From: Deltaproteobacteria bacterium HGW-Deltaproteobacteria-15
Lineage (GTDB): Bacteria > Desulfobacterota > DSM-4660 > Desulfatiglandales > HGW-15
Assembly (NCBI GenBank): GCA_002840535.1
Contig: PHBH01000021.1
Span: 1-64,000, forward strand
Reading direction: 5' to 3'
Length of the DNA: 64,000 nt
Within the stretch, counting starts at the first letter, position 1, and each line of letters starts with the position of its first letter. This document shows, piece after piece, positions 1 to 7,681 of the stretch. Both the position numbers and the translations under genes were made by a program. The notes beneath the pieces are model-generated. The model was not told the origin of the DNA. It saw only the letters and a list, made by a program, of their open reading frames with translations, and did not search any database.

Positions 1-20
1 ACCGAATTTCAAAGAGCCTT

Positions 21-46
21 ATTTGCGGCATCGCTCAGCCGCAAAT
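21..46 (+). terminator. Perfect 9-bp hairpin downstream of degP
   Basis: A perfect inverted repeat (ATTTGCGGC, 8-nt loop, GCCGCAAAT) lies between the window edge and the degP stop. On the plus strand it is followed by a T-rich stretch (TTCTTGCTTTACTTTT), so it could end a plus-strand transcript coming from outside the window. On the minus strand, where degP is read, no T run follows. The terminator role is an inference. Confidence 0.4.
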
Positions 47-89
47 TCTTGCTTTACTTTTACCGGAACAACTACAGGGCGGCGTCTAG

Positions 90-1526
90 TCAGCTTCTCG
101 GAATCGCAAGGGTGGCGTACATGGTATTTCCTTTCCTGTTGATCAGGAGCAAGGCGGCTTGCCCCCTCGGATACCCTGCTATTTTCCTGGCGAACTCCTG
201 AACCCCTTGAACCGGCTCCTGGTCCATCTCCATGATGACATCGCCGGGCCTCAGGCCCGCCTCGTCGGCGGGCGAACCCTCTATAACATTCGTGATCAGC
301 ACCCCGGAGGTATCCGGGATGCCGAATTTTGAAGCCAGTTCCGGGGAGAGATTTTCGAGCGCGAGACCGAGTTCCGGTCCTACGCCCGTCTCGGTTCGCT
401 CCTCTTCCTCCTGTTCCTCCTTCATTTGTGCAATGGTAACCTGTAGGGTCTTTTTCTCTCCTTTTCGGAGCACGACCACAGGAACTTTCTTTCCCACTTC
501 GGTCTTTGCAACAAGGAATGGAAGATCGTTCATTTCCCTAACGGTCTGGCCGTCAAAGGAAACAATAACGTCTCCGCGTTTTATTCCGGCCTTCTCCGCA
601 GGGCCTCCAGGTGTGACCTGCGAGACCAGTGCTCCGGCTTCGGTTGACAGGCCCAGCTTGTCTTTCAGCTGCGGCGTTATCTGCTGTATCATGACCCCGA
701 GCCAGCCTCGGACTACCTTTCCTTTTCTCAACTGAGGGAGGAGCTCCCTGGCGATATTCGCAGGTATCGCAAAACCAATGCCGATATTGCCCCCGCTCTT
801 GGAAAAGATCGCCGTTGTAATCCCCACCACTTCACCATTTATATTGAGGAGAGGACCGCCGCTGTTTCCGGGATTGATGGAGGCATCCGTTTGAATGAAA
901 TCGTCGTACGCCCCTATGCCGATTCTCCTGTATTTTGCACTGACGATCCCCGCCGTTACGGTGCTTACCAGGCCGAAAGGGCTGCCGATGGCGAGGACCC
1001 AATCACCCACATGCAGCTGCTCGGAATCTCCCAGCTTGAGCGCCGGCAGGGGCTTGTCCGGTTCGATCTTGATGAGCGCCAGGTCCGTTTGAGGATCCCT
1101 CCCCACCATCTTTGCCTGGAACTCTCTCCCATCCCCGAGTTTGACGAGAATCTCGTCCGTGGCTTCCACCACATGGTTGTTGGTCAGAATAAACCCGTCA
1201 GGATCGATGATGAACCCGGACCCCAACCCTTTTTGTTTGTGTTCTCTTGGGACCCCCCTCTGCCCGAAGAACTTTTCGAAAAAGTCTCTGAGCGGGTCGT
1301 CTTCGCCTCCAAAAGGTGAATCAAAGCGAAAGGGACCTCCCTTTACGACCTTCATGGAACTGATATTCACGACGCTCGGACCGGCCGCTTCTGCCAGTCC
1401 TCTGAACGAGCAGGGGCAATTCTGTGAGGGTTGCGCCATTGCCATCGACAGCAGCGAGACGGACATCGTTCCCAGTATCAAAAGAGCTCCCAAAAAGACC
1501 ATCCAACTTCTCTTACCCCACTTCAT
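90..1526 (-). CDS. degP: DegP/HtrA family periplasmic serine protease (Do-like)
   Basis: Periplasmic serine endoprotease of the HtrA family, expected to degrade or hold misfolded envelope proteins. The 478-residue product starts with a signal peptide (about residues 1-31, cleavage near AMA-QP). A trypsin-like domain carries the catalytic triad His118 (TNNHVV), Asp148 (TDLALI) and Ser222 (GNSGGP). Two PDZ domains follow, at roughly 270-365 and 380-475. Length and order match DegP/DegQ. The ATG is preceded by AGGAGG seven bases upstream. It is transcribed divergently from ftsH, so two quality-control proteases share one upstream region. DegP, DegQ and DegS cannot be separated from sequence alone; two PDZ domains argue against DegS. 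Confidence 0.95.
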   Translation of the reverse strand: MKWGKRSWMVFLGALLILGTMSVSLLSMAMAQPSQNCPCSFRGLAEAAGPSVVNISSMKVVKGGPFRFDSPFGGEDDPLRDFFEKFFGQRGVPREHKQKGLGSGFIIDPDGFILTNNHVVEATDEILVKLGDGREFQAKMVGRDPQTDLALIKIEPDKPLPALKLGDSEQLHVGDWVLAIGSPFGLVSTVTAGIVSAKYRRIGIGAYDDFIQTDASINPGNSGGPLLNINGEVVGITTAIFSKSGGNIGIGFAIPANIARELLPQLRKGKVVRGWLGVMIQQITPQLKDKLGLSTEAGALVSQVTPGGPAEKAGIKRGDVIVSFDGQTVREMNDLPFLVAKTEVGKKVPVVVLRKGEKKTLQVTIAQMKEEQEEEERTETGVGPELGLALENLSPELASKFGIPDTSGVLITNVIEGSPADEAGLRPGDVIMEMDQEPVQGVQEFARKIAGYPRGQAALLLINRKGNTMYATLAIPRS

Positions 1527-1871
1527 CTTTGTTCCTCCTGTTCATTCATGCCATCCATGGGCTCGATGTCTCATCCTGTGGATCGGTGAAACGTTGGGTT
1601 CGATGGAAAAGAACTGCTGCTGGATCACTGTGCCTTTAACCATCGCTCTCCAGCGAAGGTATGGGTAAAAACCTGTATTTCCAGAACCGATCCGCGTGTA
1701 ACATTCTTGCGACCTTTTTTTCGCCCGATGGAAATACACTTCCCTTCTTTTTTCGATACGTTTTCCACCCTATTTCTTTCACCGGGGTTCTAAAGAACAC
1801 TGAAAGAAACCGGATTTTCTCGCACACTTCATGGACCGCAATGGTCAAACAAAAAGACAAAGGAAAACGTC
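1527..1871. other. Divergent intergenic region degP/ftsH
   Basis: 345 bases separate the divergent starts of degP and ftsH and must hold both promoters. I see no convincing sigma70, sigma32 or sigma54 core elements, no clear palindromic operator and no small gene with a ribosome binding site. Short frames here lack Shine-Dalgarno sequences. Confidence 0.6.
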
Positions 1872-3839
1872 ATGAACGGCATGAAACCATTGGAGAAGAA
1901 TGAGTGGTCTCAGGGCAAGAGACTCCTGGTCGTTCTATTTTTCTCTCTCGTCCTTTTCTCACTTGTAAGTCCCCGTGAATCCGTCAATCGGCTGAAGATA
2001 TCCTATACAAATTTTAAAAACCTGGCCTCGGGCGGAAAGATCGCTCAGATCACTGTCAGAGGGGACGAGATAACGGGTGAGTTCAAAGGACGGTTGACAG
2101 AGGAATTGAAGCCGCCTCAATCCGGGGAGGATGTACGGCTTTACGAAAACTTCAGAACAACCAAACCGCCCTTTGCCGATCCGGATCTGCTCAATCTCTT
2201 GGAGCAGAACGGGGTAATGATCAGTGCGGAATCCCAGGAAAGCTCCTGGTTGCGGATGGTGGTAATCGGGTGGCTTCCCTGGCTTCTCATACTTGGACTC
2301 TTTCTTTATTCCTCGCGAAGACTTCAGGGTGGAATGGGAGGAGGGATATTCGGATTCGCGAAGTCAAAAGCGAAGCTGTATACCAGGGAGACCAGCAATG
2401 TCGGTTTCAAGGATGTGGCAGGTCTCGCAAACACCAAGAAAGAGCTCGAAGAGATCGTAGGCTTTCTCAAAAACCCGGCAAAATACAAATCGCTTGGCGG
2501 CGAGCTCCCCAAAGGGATTCTCCTGGTCGGACCTCCCGGAACGGGAAAGACCCTGATGGCAAGGGCAACGGCGGGAGAAGCAAATGTCCCCTTTTACAGT
2601 ATCAGCGGTTCCGAATTCATCGAGATGTTCGTGGGAGTGGGCGCTTCTCGCGTAAGAGACATGTTCACCAAGGCGAAGAGCGAAGCCCCTTCCATCATCT
2701 TTATCGATGAACTGGACTCCATCGGCCGGGTTCGCGGCACAGGTCTTGGAGGAGGGCATGACGAAAGGGAGCAGACACTGAACCAGATCCTTGCCGAGAT
2801 GGATGGTTTCTCTCCGCATGTGTCGGTGGTGGTACTGGCCGCGACCAATCGGCCGGATGTCCTCGATCCCGCCTTGATCCGTCCGGGGCGCTTCGACCGC
2901 CAGATCACACTCGACCTTCCTCAGAGAAAGGCACGCAAAGAGATTCTCGACGTTCACACGCGCAACGTTCCACTCGGCCCTGATGTGGATCTCGATCTCC
3001 TGTCCAGGAGAACGGTGGGCTTTTCAGGCGCGGAGTTGAAAAACCTGGTAAACGAAGCAGCCCTGCTGGCTGCGAGGAAAGAGAAGAGGGCTGTTGATGC
3101 CGTTGACTTCGAAGAGGGCAGGGACAAAATTCTGATGGGGATTGAAAGGGAGGATATCATCAGAGACGAGGAGAAGGAGGTCATCGCTATTCACGAGGCG
3201 GGTCATGCAATACTGGCAAGAATTTTGCCGGGCGCGGATCCCCTTGAGAAGGTGAGCATCATTCCCCGGGGACGCTCCCTTGGTGCAACCGAACAAATCC
3301 CGGAAGAAGATCAGCATAATCTCAGCCGTCGATACCTTCGAAATCGGATCGCCATCATGCTGGGGGGCAGGGTTGCGGAGAAGATCACCAAGCAGGATAT
3401 AAGCACCGGTGCAGGGGATGATCTCAGAAAGGCGACCGAGCTTGCGCGTCGAATGATATGTCAATGGGGCATGAGTGACAGGATCGGCCCCGTGACCTAT
3501 CGGCAGGGAGAGACCCATCCCTTTCTCGGCAGGGAGATGAGCCAGCCCAGGGATTTCAGTGAAAGGACAGCCCAGATCATCGATGAAGAGGTGCGGGATC
3601 TCATTCAATCCATGGAAGCCAAGGCTGAGAAGCTGATTGTCGAGCACCGGGATGAGGTGGATGCGCTGGCCCGGGAGCTCTTCGAGCGCGAGACGCTTTC
3701 CAAGGAGGAAATCGATGAAATTCTTGGACCCATCACCCAATCACCTCCATGGAAAAGAGAGGAGCAGCCGGATGGGGCCGCTCGGAAGTATCGACCGTCC
3801 GGTGTCGCTCACATGGAGGATCTGCCGCGGCTGCCCTGA
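1872..3839 (+). CDS. ftsH: FtsH ATP-dependent membrane zinc metalloprotease
   Basis: Membrane-anchored AAA+ protease that extracts and degrades membrane and short-lived cytosolic proteins. Of 655 residues, two membrane segments (about 17-33 and 128-147) flank a small periplasmic domain. The AAA domain follows with Walker A GPPGTGKT (220-227), Walker B IIFIDE (275-280) and an arginine-finger region near RPGRFDRQ (about 337-344). The M41 protease domain has the zinc motif HEAGH at 441-445. Length is normal for FtsH. The C-terminal tail after about residue 610 is short and variable. The start is the ATG at 1872, with only a weak AAAGGAAAA ribosome site; a second in-frame ATG lies three codons later. 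A GCATAGCGC-type tandem repeat begins immediately after the stop. Confidence 0.95.
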   Translation: MNGMKPLEKNEWSQGKRLLVVLFFSLVLFSLVSPRESVNRLKISYTNFKNLASGGKIAQITVRGDEITGEFKGRLTEELKPPQSGEDVRLYENFRTTKPPFADPDLLNLLEQNGVMISAESQESSWLRMVVIGWLPWLLILGLFLYSSRRLQGGMGGGIFGFAKSKAKLYTRETSNVGFKDVAGLANTKKELEEIVGFLKNPAKYKSLGGELPKGILLVGPPGTGKTLMARATAGEANVPFYSISGSEFIEMFVGVGASRVRDMFTKAKSEAPSIIFIDELDSIGRVRGTGLGGGHDEREQTLNQILAEMDGFSPHVSVVVLAATNRPDVLDPALIRPGRFDRQITLDLPQRKARKEILDVHTRNVPLGPDVDLDLLSRRTVGFSGAELKNLVNEAALLAARKEKRAVDAVDFEEGRDKILMGIEREDIIRDEEKEVIAIHEAGHAILARILPGADPLEKVSIIPRGRSLGATEQIPEEDQHNLSRRYLRNRIAIMLGGRVAEKITKQDISTGAGDDLRKATELARRMICQWGMSDRIGPVTYRQGETHPFLGREMSQPRDFSERTAQIIDEEVRDLIQSMEAKAEKLIVEHRDEVDALARELFERETLSKEEIDEILGPITQSPPWKREEQPDGAARKYRPSGVAHMEDLPRLP

Positions 3840-3840
3840 A

Positions 3841-3873
3841 GCGCATAGCGCATAGGGCATAGCGCATAGCGAA
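3841..3873. repeat. GCGCATAGC/GCATAGGGC tandem repeat
   Basis: About four imperfect copies of a GCATAGCGC-like 9-mer start one base after the ftsH stop codon. It is one of several short repeat families in this window that abut the 3' end of a gene. Confidence 0.7.
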
Positions 3874-4020
3874 AAGACAGAGTAAACTTTATGGTTGCAT
3901 AAGAAACGGGAGCAGTGGCAATTCGGAGACAGCGGAGACCGCATGGATTATGGAAGAATTGGGTGATAAATCTCCCGAAAACTGCGCATCTCGATCTCGC
4001 CTCCAGTGGATTCCCGTAGG

Positions 4021-4087
4021 TGGGTAGAGCGAAGCGAAACCCATCAACTCCGGGCATTGAACGATGGGTTTCGCTTCGCTCTACCCA
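4021..4087. repeat. 25-bp inverted repeat pair (GGGTAGAGCGAAGCGAAACC family)
   Basis: TGGGTAGAGCGAAGCGAAAC plus CCATC at 4021-4045 is repeated exactly in inverse orientation at 4063-4087, separated by 17 bases. This makes a perfect 25-bp hairpin ending about 40 bases before the pfpI start. Further copies lie at 4701-4725, 4822-4846, 4875-4899 (inverted) and, degenerate, at 14533-14556. In one frame the unit reads WVERSETH, a string I recall from many spurious small proteins in bacterial genomes. Confidence 0.9.
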
Positions 4088-4129
4088 TCCTATGAAACTC
4101 CAATACTCCAGTGGAAGGGGGAACAAACA

Positions 4130-4654
4130 ATGAGCAAGATTGCAGTCATCATAGCCGATCTTTTCGAGGATTCGGAATATGTGGAGCCTGCCGCGGCATT
4201 CAAAAAGGCCGGGCATGAGCTTGTCCACGTCGGCCTGGAGAAGAACGCTGTAGTACAGGGAAAGAGTAAAGGAACCAGGGTTAAGGTCGAGGAGGCCGTT
4301 GCGGATGTATCGGTAGAGGATTTCGATGCCCTGCTGATTCCAGGCGGGTTTTCTCCGGACAAGCTGAGAGCCGATGAAAAGGCGGCACGGTTCTGTGGGG
4401 ACTTTCTCGTGAGCGGGAAGCCGCTTTTCGCCATCTGTCATGGCCCGCAGCTTCTCATCACGGCCGATGTGCTCCGGGGCCGAAAGGTCACCGGTTGGAA
4501 ATCGATTATCCAGGATATCAAGAACGCGGGTGCTCAGTTTCTGGATCAGAAGGTAGTTGAGGATGGGAACATGATTTCCAGCCGTCAGCCTTCGGACATC
4601 CCGGATTTTATAGCGGCAAGCCTGAAAAAACTGAAAGTAAGCAGTGAGCAGTAA
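4130..4654 (+). CDS. DJ-1/PfpI family protein (protease I-like / deglycase-like)
   Basis: A 174-residue single-domain member of the DJ-1/PfpI class I glutamine amidotransferase-like superfamily. The nucleophile elbow AICHGP places the reactive cysteine at Cys103 with His104 beside it, and Glu16 lies where the family has its acidic partner. Members act as general stress proteins with reported protease or glyoxalase/deglycase activity; which applies here cannot be told. I chose ATG 4130 because AAGGGGGAA sits eight bases upstream. The frame is open further upstream only through the palindromic repeat. The last codons (V-S-S-E-Q-stop) lie inside an AGTAAGC heptamer repeat, so the repeat supplies the C-terminus and stop. 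Confidence 0.9.
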   Translation: MSKIAVIIADLFEDSEYVEPAAAFKKAGHELVHVGLEKNAVVQGKSKGTRVKVEEAVADVSVEDFDALLIPGGFSPDKLRADEKAARFCGDFLVSGKPLFAICHGPQLLITADVLRGRKVTGWKSIIQDIKNAGAQFLDQKVVEDGNMISSRQPSDIPDFIAASLKKLKVSSEQ

Positions 4655-5092
4655 GCAGTAAGCAGTAAGAAAACCGGTGCGCCTCGCTTTCAGAGTAGGA
4701 TGGGTAGAGCGAAGCGAAACCCATCACTGAAGAGGGTGCAACGAAAAAAAGTGAGCAGTAAGCAGTAGGCAGTGAGCAGTAAGAGAAAACACTGCGCCTT
4801 GCTTTCAGGAACAGAGTAGGATGGGTAGAGCGAAGCGAAACCCATCACCGAAGATGGTGCAACCCCAAGAAAAAGATGGGTTTCGCTTCGCTCTACCCAT
4901 CCTACTTCATCAAGATGAATGCCATCTCGAACTGCGAGGCTGATTAAATGAATTTTGGATTTCCGCCGGCGCACTTCTTTGTCTTTCTGCTTTCTGCTTT
5001 CTGCTCACTGCCAACTGCTCAACTGCTCACTGCTCACTGCTTACTCATTCTCCCCAGTCTTACTGCTCACTGCCTACTGCCTACTGCTTACT
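4636..5092. repeat. Composite palindromic repeat region between convergent pfpI and pcm
   Basis: Heptamer blocks of AGTAAGC/AGTGAGC type lie at 4636-4669 and 4751-4785 (plus orientation). The inverse type (CTGCTTA, CTGCTCA, CTGCCTA) fills 4985-5092. Between them sit three copies of the 25-bp GGGTAGAGCGAAGCG repeat: 4701-4725 and 4822-4846 in plus orientation and 4875-4899 inverted. The whole stretch is a nested palindrome whose outer ends overlap the stop codons of both convergent genes. No gene is supported in it; short frames are repeat translations. Confidence 0.9.
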
Positions 5093-5740
5093 TTCTTCCT
5101 TCCACCCATATTCTCCCACAAGGCTTACGAATCGGACTCCTCCCAAATCTTCGCTGATGATTTCCCCCTGTGACTTGGTTATCCTGATCAGGTTCTGACT
5201 GAATCGGTCTCCGACGGGAATGACGATCCGCCCCCCGTCCTTCAATTGCTCTAAATAGGGGTCCGGGACAGAGGGTGCTGCGGCCGTGACCAATATTGCG
5301 TCAAAAGGAGCATGCTCCGGCCATCCGTGAGTGCCGTTGTGGATTTTGAAGAAGATGTTTTTATACCCCAAATCCTGAAGTATCCGTTTCGCTCTTTCGG
5401 AGAGGGTGGTGATCCGCTCGACCGTATAGACTTCGCTGCATATGTCGGCCAGCACTGCCGCCTGATATCCGCTGCCGGTCCCGATTTCCAGGACCTTCTC
5501 TTCGCCGGTCAGATCAAGGGACTCGGTCATTTGGGCCACGATATAGGGCTGGGAGATGGTCTGCTGTTCCCCGATTGGCAGAGGGTGGTCTCCGTATGCG
5601 GAATCCCACAATTCGCGCGGCAAAAAGCGCTCCCTGGGGACTCTTCTCATGGCCCTCAGCACGAGCGGATCGCTGATGCCTCTGGGGATCAACTGGTTGC
5701 TTACCATGCGTTCTCGGGCTTCTTCAAAATCATCGGCCAT
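5081..5740 (-). CDS. pcm: Protein-L-isoaspartate O-methyltransferase
   Basis: SAM-dependent methyltransferase that methylates L-isoaspartyl residues in damaged proteins to start their repair. The 219-residue length is typical. Visible are the SAM-binding motif VLEIGTGSGYQAA (about residues 80-92) and the TISQPYIV segment characteristic of Pcm. I chose the ATG at 5740, which overlaps the upstream nitroreductase-like gene by 11 bases and matches family N-termini; a longer frame up to 5815 adds a tail with no family match. The final codons AGT AAG CAG TAG (S-K-Q-stop) fall inside the heptamer repeat. Its position after a stress protein and a flavoprotein-like gene suggests a maintenance operon. 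Confidence 0.93.
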   Translation of the reverse strand: MADDFEEARERMVSNQLIPRGISDPLVLRAMRRVPRERFLPRELWDSAYGDHPLPIGEQQTISQPYIVAQMTESLDLTGEEKVLEIGTGSGYQAAVLADICSEVYTVERITTLSERAKRILQDLGYKNIFFKIHNGTHGWPEHAPFDAILVTAAAPSVPDPYLEQLKDGGRIVIPVGDRFSQNLIRITKSQGEIISEDLGGVRFVSLVGEYGWKEESKQ

Positions 5741-7019
5741 GATGCCATCTCTCCAGGTGCCTGGCATGGGTTCTGAGGTATGCTCCCGGCTTGAAAAAGT
5801 GGTCGTAGAATTCAATGTCCAAGTGATGCGCCTGCAGAAGGGTGATCATAAAAATGGATGGCACTGTTCCCGGAAACTTTCCGAAGCTTTCAAAAATATA
5901 CTGCGCCTGAAGAGCAACGCACTCCTTGAATTCCTCGCTGTGAATCTGCGCTGCTGAACGAACGGCGACGGAATTTTTCCATGGACCCGGGGTCTCCGGA
6001 TGGAAGGGCCCCCCTGGTCCGAACTTTCGCCGGCAGAGTGCCTCCACGGCGGCTCGCATGTCGGGAAAGTGCGGGGGGCAGAATCCTTCCATGACCCCTA
6101 TCATACCTGTAGGGTTCGGGTAAGGCCAGCGGTCATCCTTATCATAGCGAAATCCCAGGCCCGGTACACTCGGGTCTCCGCTTGCCCCGAGCACGGCAAA
6201 GGGGTCCACTCCATTGAACATCCATCCGCCCAGGCCCATCGCCTGCAGCATCAGAGCGCCTGCATAACAGCTAGTCGACAGTTCGGTGGTCATTTCGGCC
6301 AGGGACCACTGTTCGACAAAGGTGAGGGGCCAGACATTCCCGACATCCACGATGCCGGCGTACTTTTCTATTCCAGGGATGGGTTTCCTGTTGATGTTGT
6401 CAAAGAGAACCAGCCCGTTCTGGAGCATATAGCAGAGGTTCAAAAGCACATGCTGAGCCAGATCTCCCACCGGGATCACCAGAAGCGTTCCCGGCCGATT
6501 CACTACCCAGGTATTGTGGGCTTCAATGAACGGTGTCTCCGGAGGGACGCCGATCCTGTTGTCCCCGATCTTCGTCACTCTTGATCTCAAAGTCTCCATG
6601 ACTTTTTGAGGTTCCATGGATCCGTCTTCTTCTCTTTCTGCAAAAGCCGGCCCATCGCGAGCGTCCAGCACGTAGACTCCCTCGTCGTCCGTGAAAAAGG
6701 TCACGCTCGTATGGAAACCGGCAGCCGACGGAAATGTTCTGCCTCCGGCCGCGCCTGCGTAGTTTGAAAGATAAGGCGCATATCGCTTTGCTCGATAAAT
6801 CATGTGATGCCACCCTGTGTTACCCCCGCAGGCGGCGACCACCAGCAATTTCTCCAATTCTGAAAGAGGCATTGGATCGTGGCGGCTCTTGTAGGCAAAA
6901 AATCCGTCCGGGATCTCCGCGCCTTTGAAAAAACGGCGTGAGCGCCGGCCGAGAAGGGCTTCAATGAGCCCGAACTCCTGCATGTCCTGGAATCCGGGAG
7001 GAAGTTCTTCTTCTGCCAT
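5730..7019 (-). CDS. Nitroreductase-like family protein of unknown substrate
   Basis: A 429-residue protein whose N-terminal part (about residues 15-50) has the GRRSRRFF stretch resembling the FMN-phosphate-binding start of nitroreductases. A C-terminal IGVMEGFCPPHFPDM segment and long inserts make it much larger than the usual 170-220 residue enzymes. I do not recognise a characterised family beyond the nitroreductase-like fold, so substrate and reaction are unknown. The ATG is preceded by GGAGAACTCG. It overlaps pcm by 11 bases at its 3' end, implying co-transcription, and follows the universal stress gene after a 150-base gap that holds a strong hairpin. Confidence 0.6.
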   Translation of the reverse strand: MAEEELPPGFQDMQEFGLIEALLGRRSRRFFKGAEIPDGFFAYKSRHDPMPLSELEKLLVVAACGGNTGWHHMIYRAKRYAPYLSNYAGAAGGRTFPSAAGFHTSVTFFTDDEGVYVLDARDGPAFAEREEDGSMEPQKVMETLRSRVTKIGDNRIGVPPETPFIEAHNTWVVNRPGTLLVIPVGDLAQHVLLNLCYMLQNGLVLFDNINRKPIPGIEKYAGIVDVGNVWPLTFVEQWSLAEMTTELSTSCYAGALMLQAMGLGGWMFNGVDPFAVLGASGDPSVPGLGFRYDKDDRWPYPNPTGMIGVMEGFCPPHFPDMRAAVEALCRRKFGPGGPFHPETPGPWKNSVAVRSAAQIHSEEFKECVALQAQYIFESFGKFPGTVPSIFMITLLQAHHLDIEFYDHFFKPGAYLRTHARHLERWHHGR

Positions 7020-7071
7020 CGAGTTCTCCTGATTAACAAAAATTTAGACCGCCAAGTGTCACAAGGAAGTA

Positions 7072-7113
7072 GTTTGTTTACCTGCCGGAAGCCGCCCCGG
7101 CAGGTAAACAAAC
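7072..7113. repeat. Perfect 17-bp hairpin between usp and nitroreductase-like gene
   Basis: GTTTGTTTACCTGCCGG and its exact inverse complement (7097-7113) are separated by 8 bases. Flanks resemble the ACCGCAAGGGCGCGAAG / CTTGGCGGTC class of intergenic repeats. No T run follows on either strand, so this looks like a repeat element or an mRNA-stabilising structure rather than a terminator. Confidence 0.8.
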
Positions 7114-7170
7114 AATCTTTGCGTTCTTCGCGCCCTTGCGGTTCAATCCATTCACTTCTCTGCGTCTTCT

Positions 7171-7659
7171 TCAGAAGCCGGAGATGCACCCCGGGGCTCG
7201 CACCATCAGAACAGGGACGCATGCGGCGCGAAGCACACGGTCGGCAATGCTCCCCCATATCCAGCGGCTGATGCCGGACAACCCATGCGTGGCGATAACG
7301 ATGAGATCGATTCCATGCTGCTGCGCATAGTCGGCGAGTGTTTCCGCGGTTTTCCCCATGATGACCCTTGCTTCCACTTCAGCGCCCGGGTACCTGTTGC
7401 GGGCGGCAACGCGGGTGACATACTCTTCAGCAATCGCCATGTTTTCCGAATCAACGTTGTTGCGGACCTGTTGCGCATTCCAGGTGGAAGAGACTGTTGA
7501 TCCGTCGGCTTCCGGGGACGTCGATACGTGCAGGGGCTCAACCACCCGGATGAATGTCACATGCGCGGTGGAGCAGTTCCTGACAATTGACTCCACGTGG
7601 GGAAGCACACATTCGGCCAGTTCTGATCCATCCAGAGGAACCATGATCCTGTTGTACAT
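7171..7659 (-). CDS. Universal stress protein, UspA family
   Basis: A 162-residue single UspA domain, starting with the typical beta strand IMVPLDGSELAE. Near the C-terminus the ATP-binding loop reads ATHGLSGISRWIWGSIADRVLR-like (given in part: THGLSGISR, WGSIADRV). Such proteins bind ATP and help cells survive starvation or redox stress. ATG 7659 is chosen for GGAGA nine bases upstream; a longer frame would overlap fdhA. It lies 22 bases after the fdhA stop on the same strand, so it is probably co-transcribed with formate dehydrogenase. Confidence 0.9.
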   Translation of the reverse strand: MYNRIMVPLDGSELAECVLPHVESIVRNCSTAHVTFIRVVEPLHVSTSPEADGSTVSSTWNAQQVRNNVDSENMAIAEEYVTRVAARNRYPGAEVEARVIMGKTAETLADYAQQHGIDLIVIATHGLSGISRWIWGSIADRVLRAACVPVLMVRAPGCISGF

Positions 7660-7681
7660 GAGTAAGTCTCCATTGAATCGT

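Noticed and set aside
4985..5092. CRISPR-like array
   Set aside because: Units are about 7 bases with no spacers of constant length; this is a short tandem repeat.
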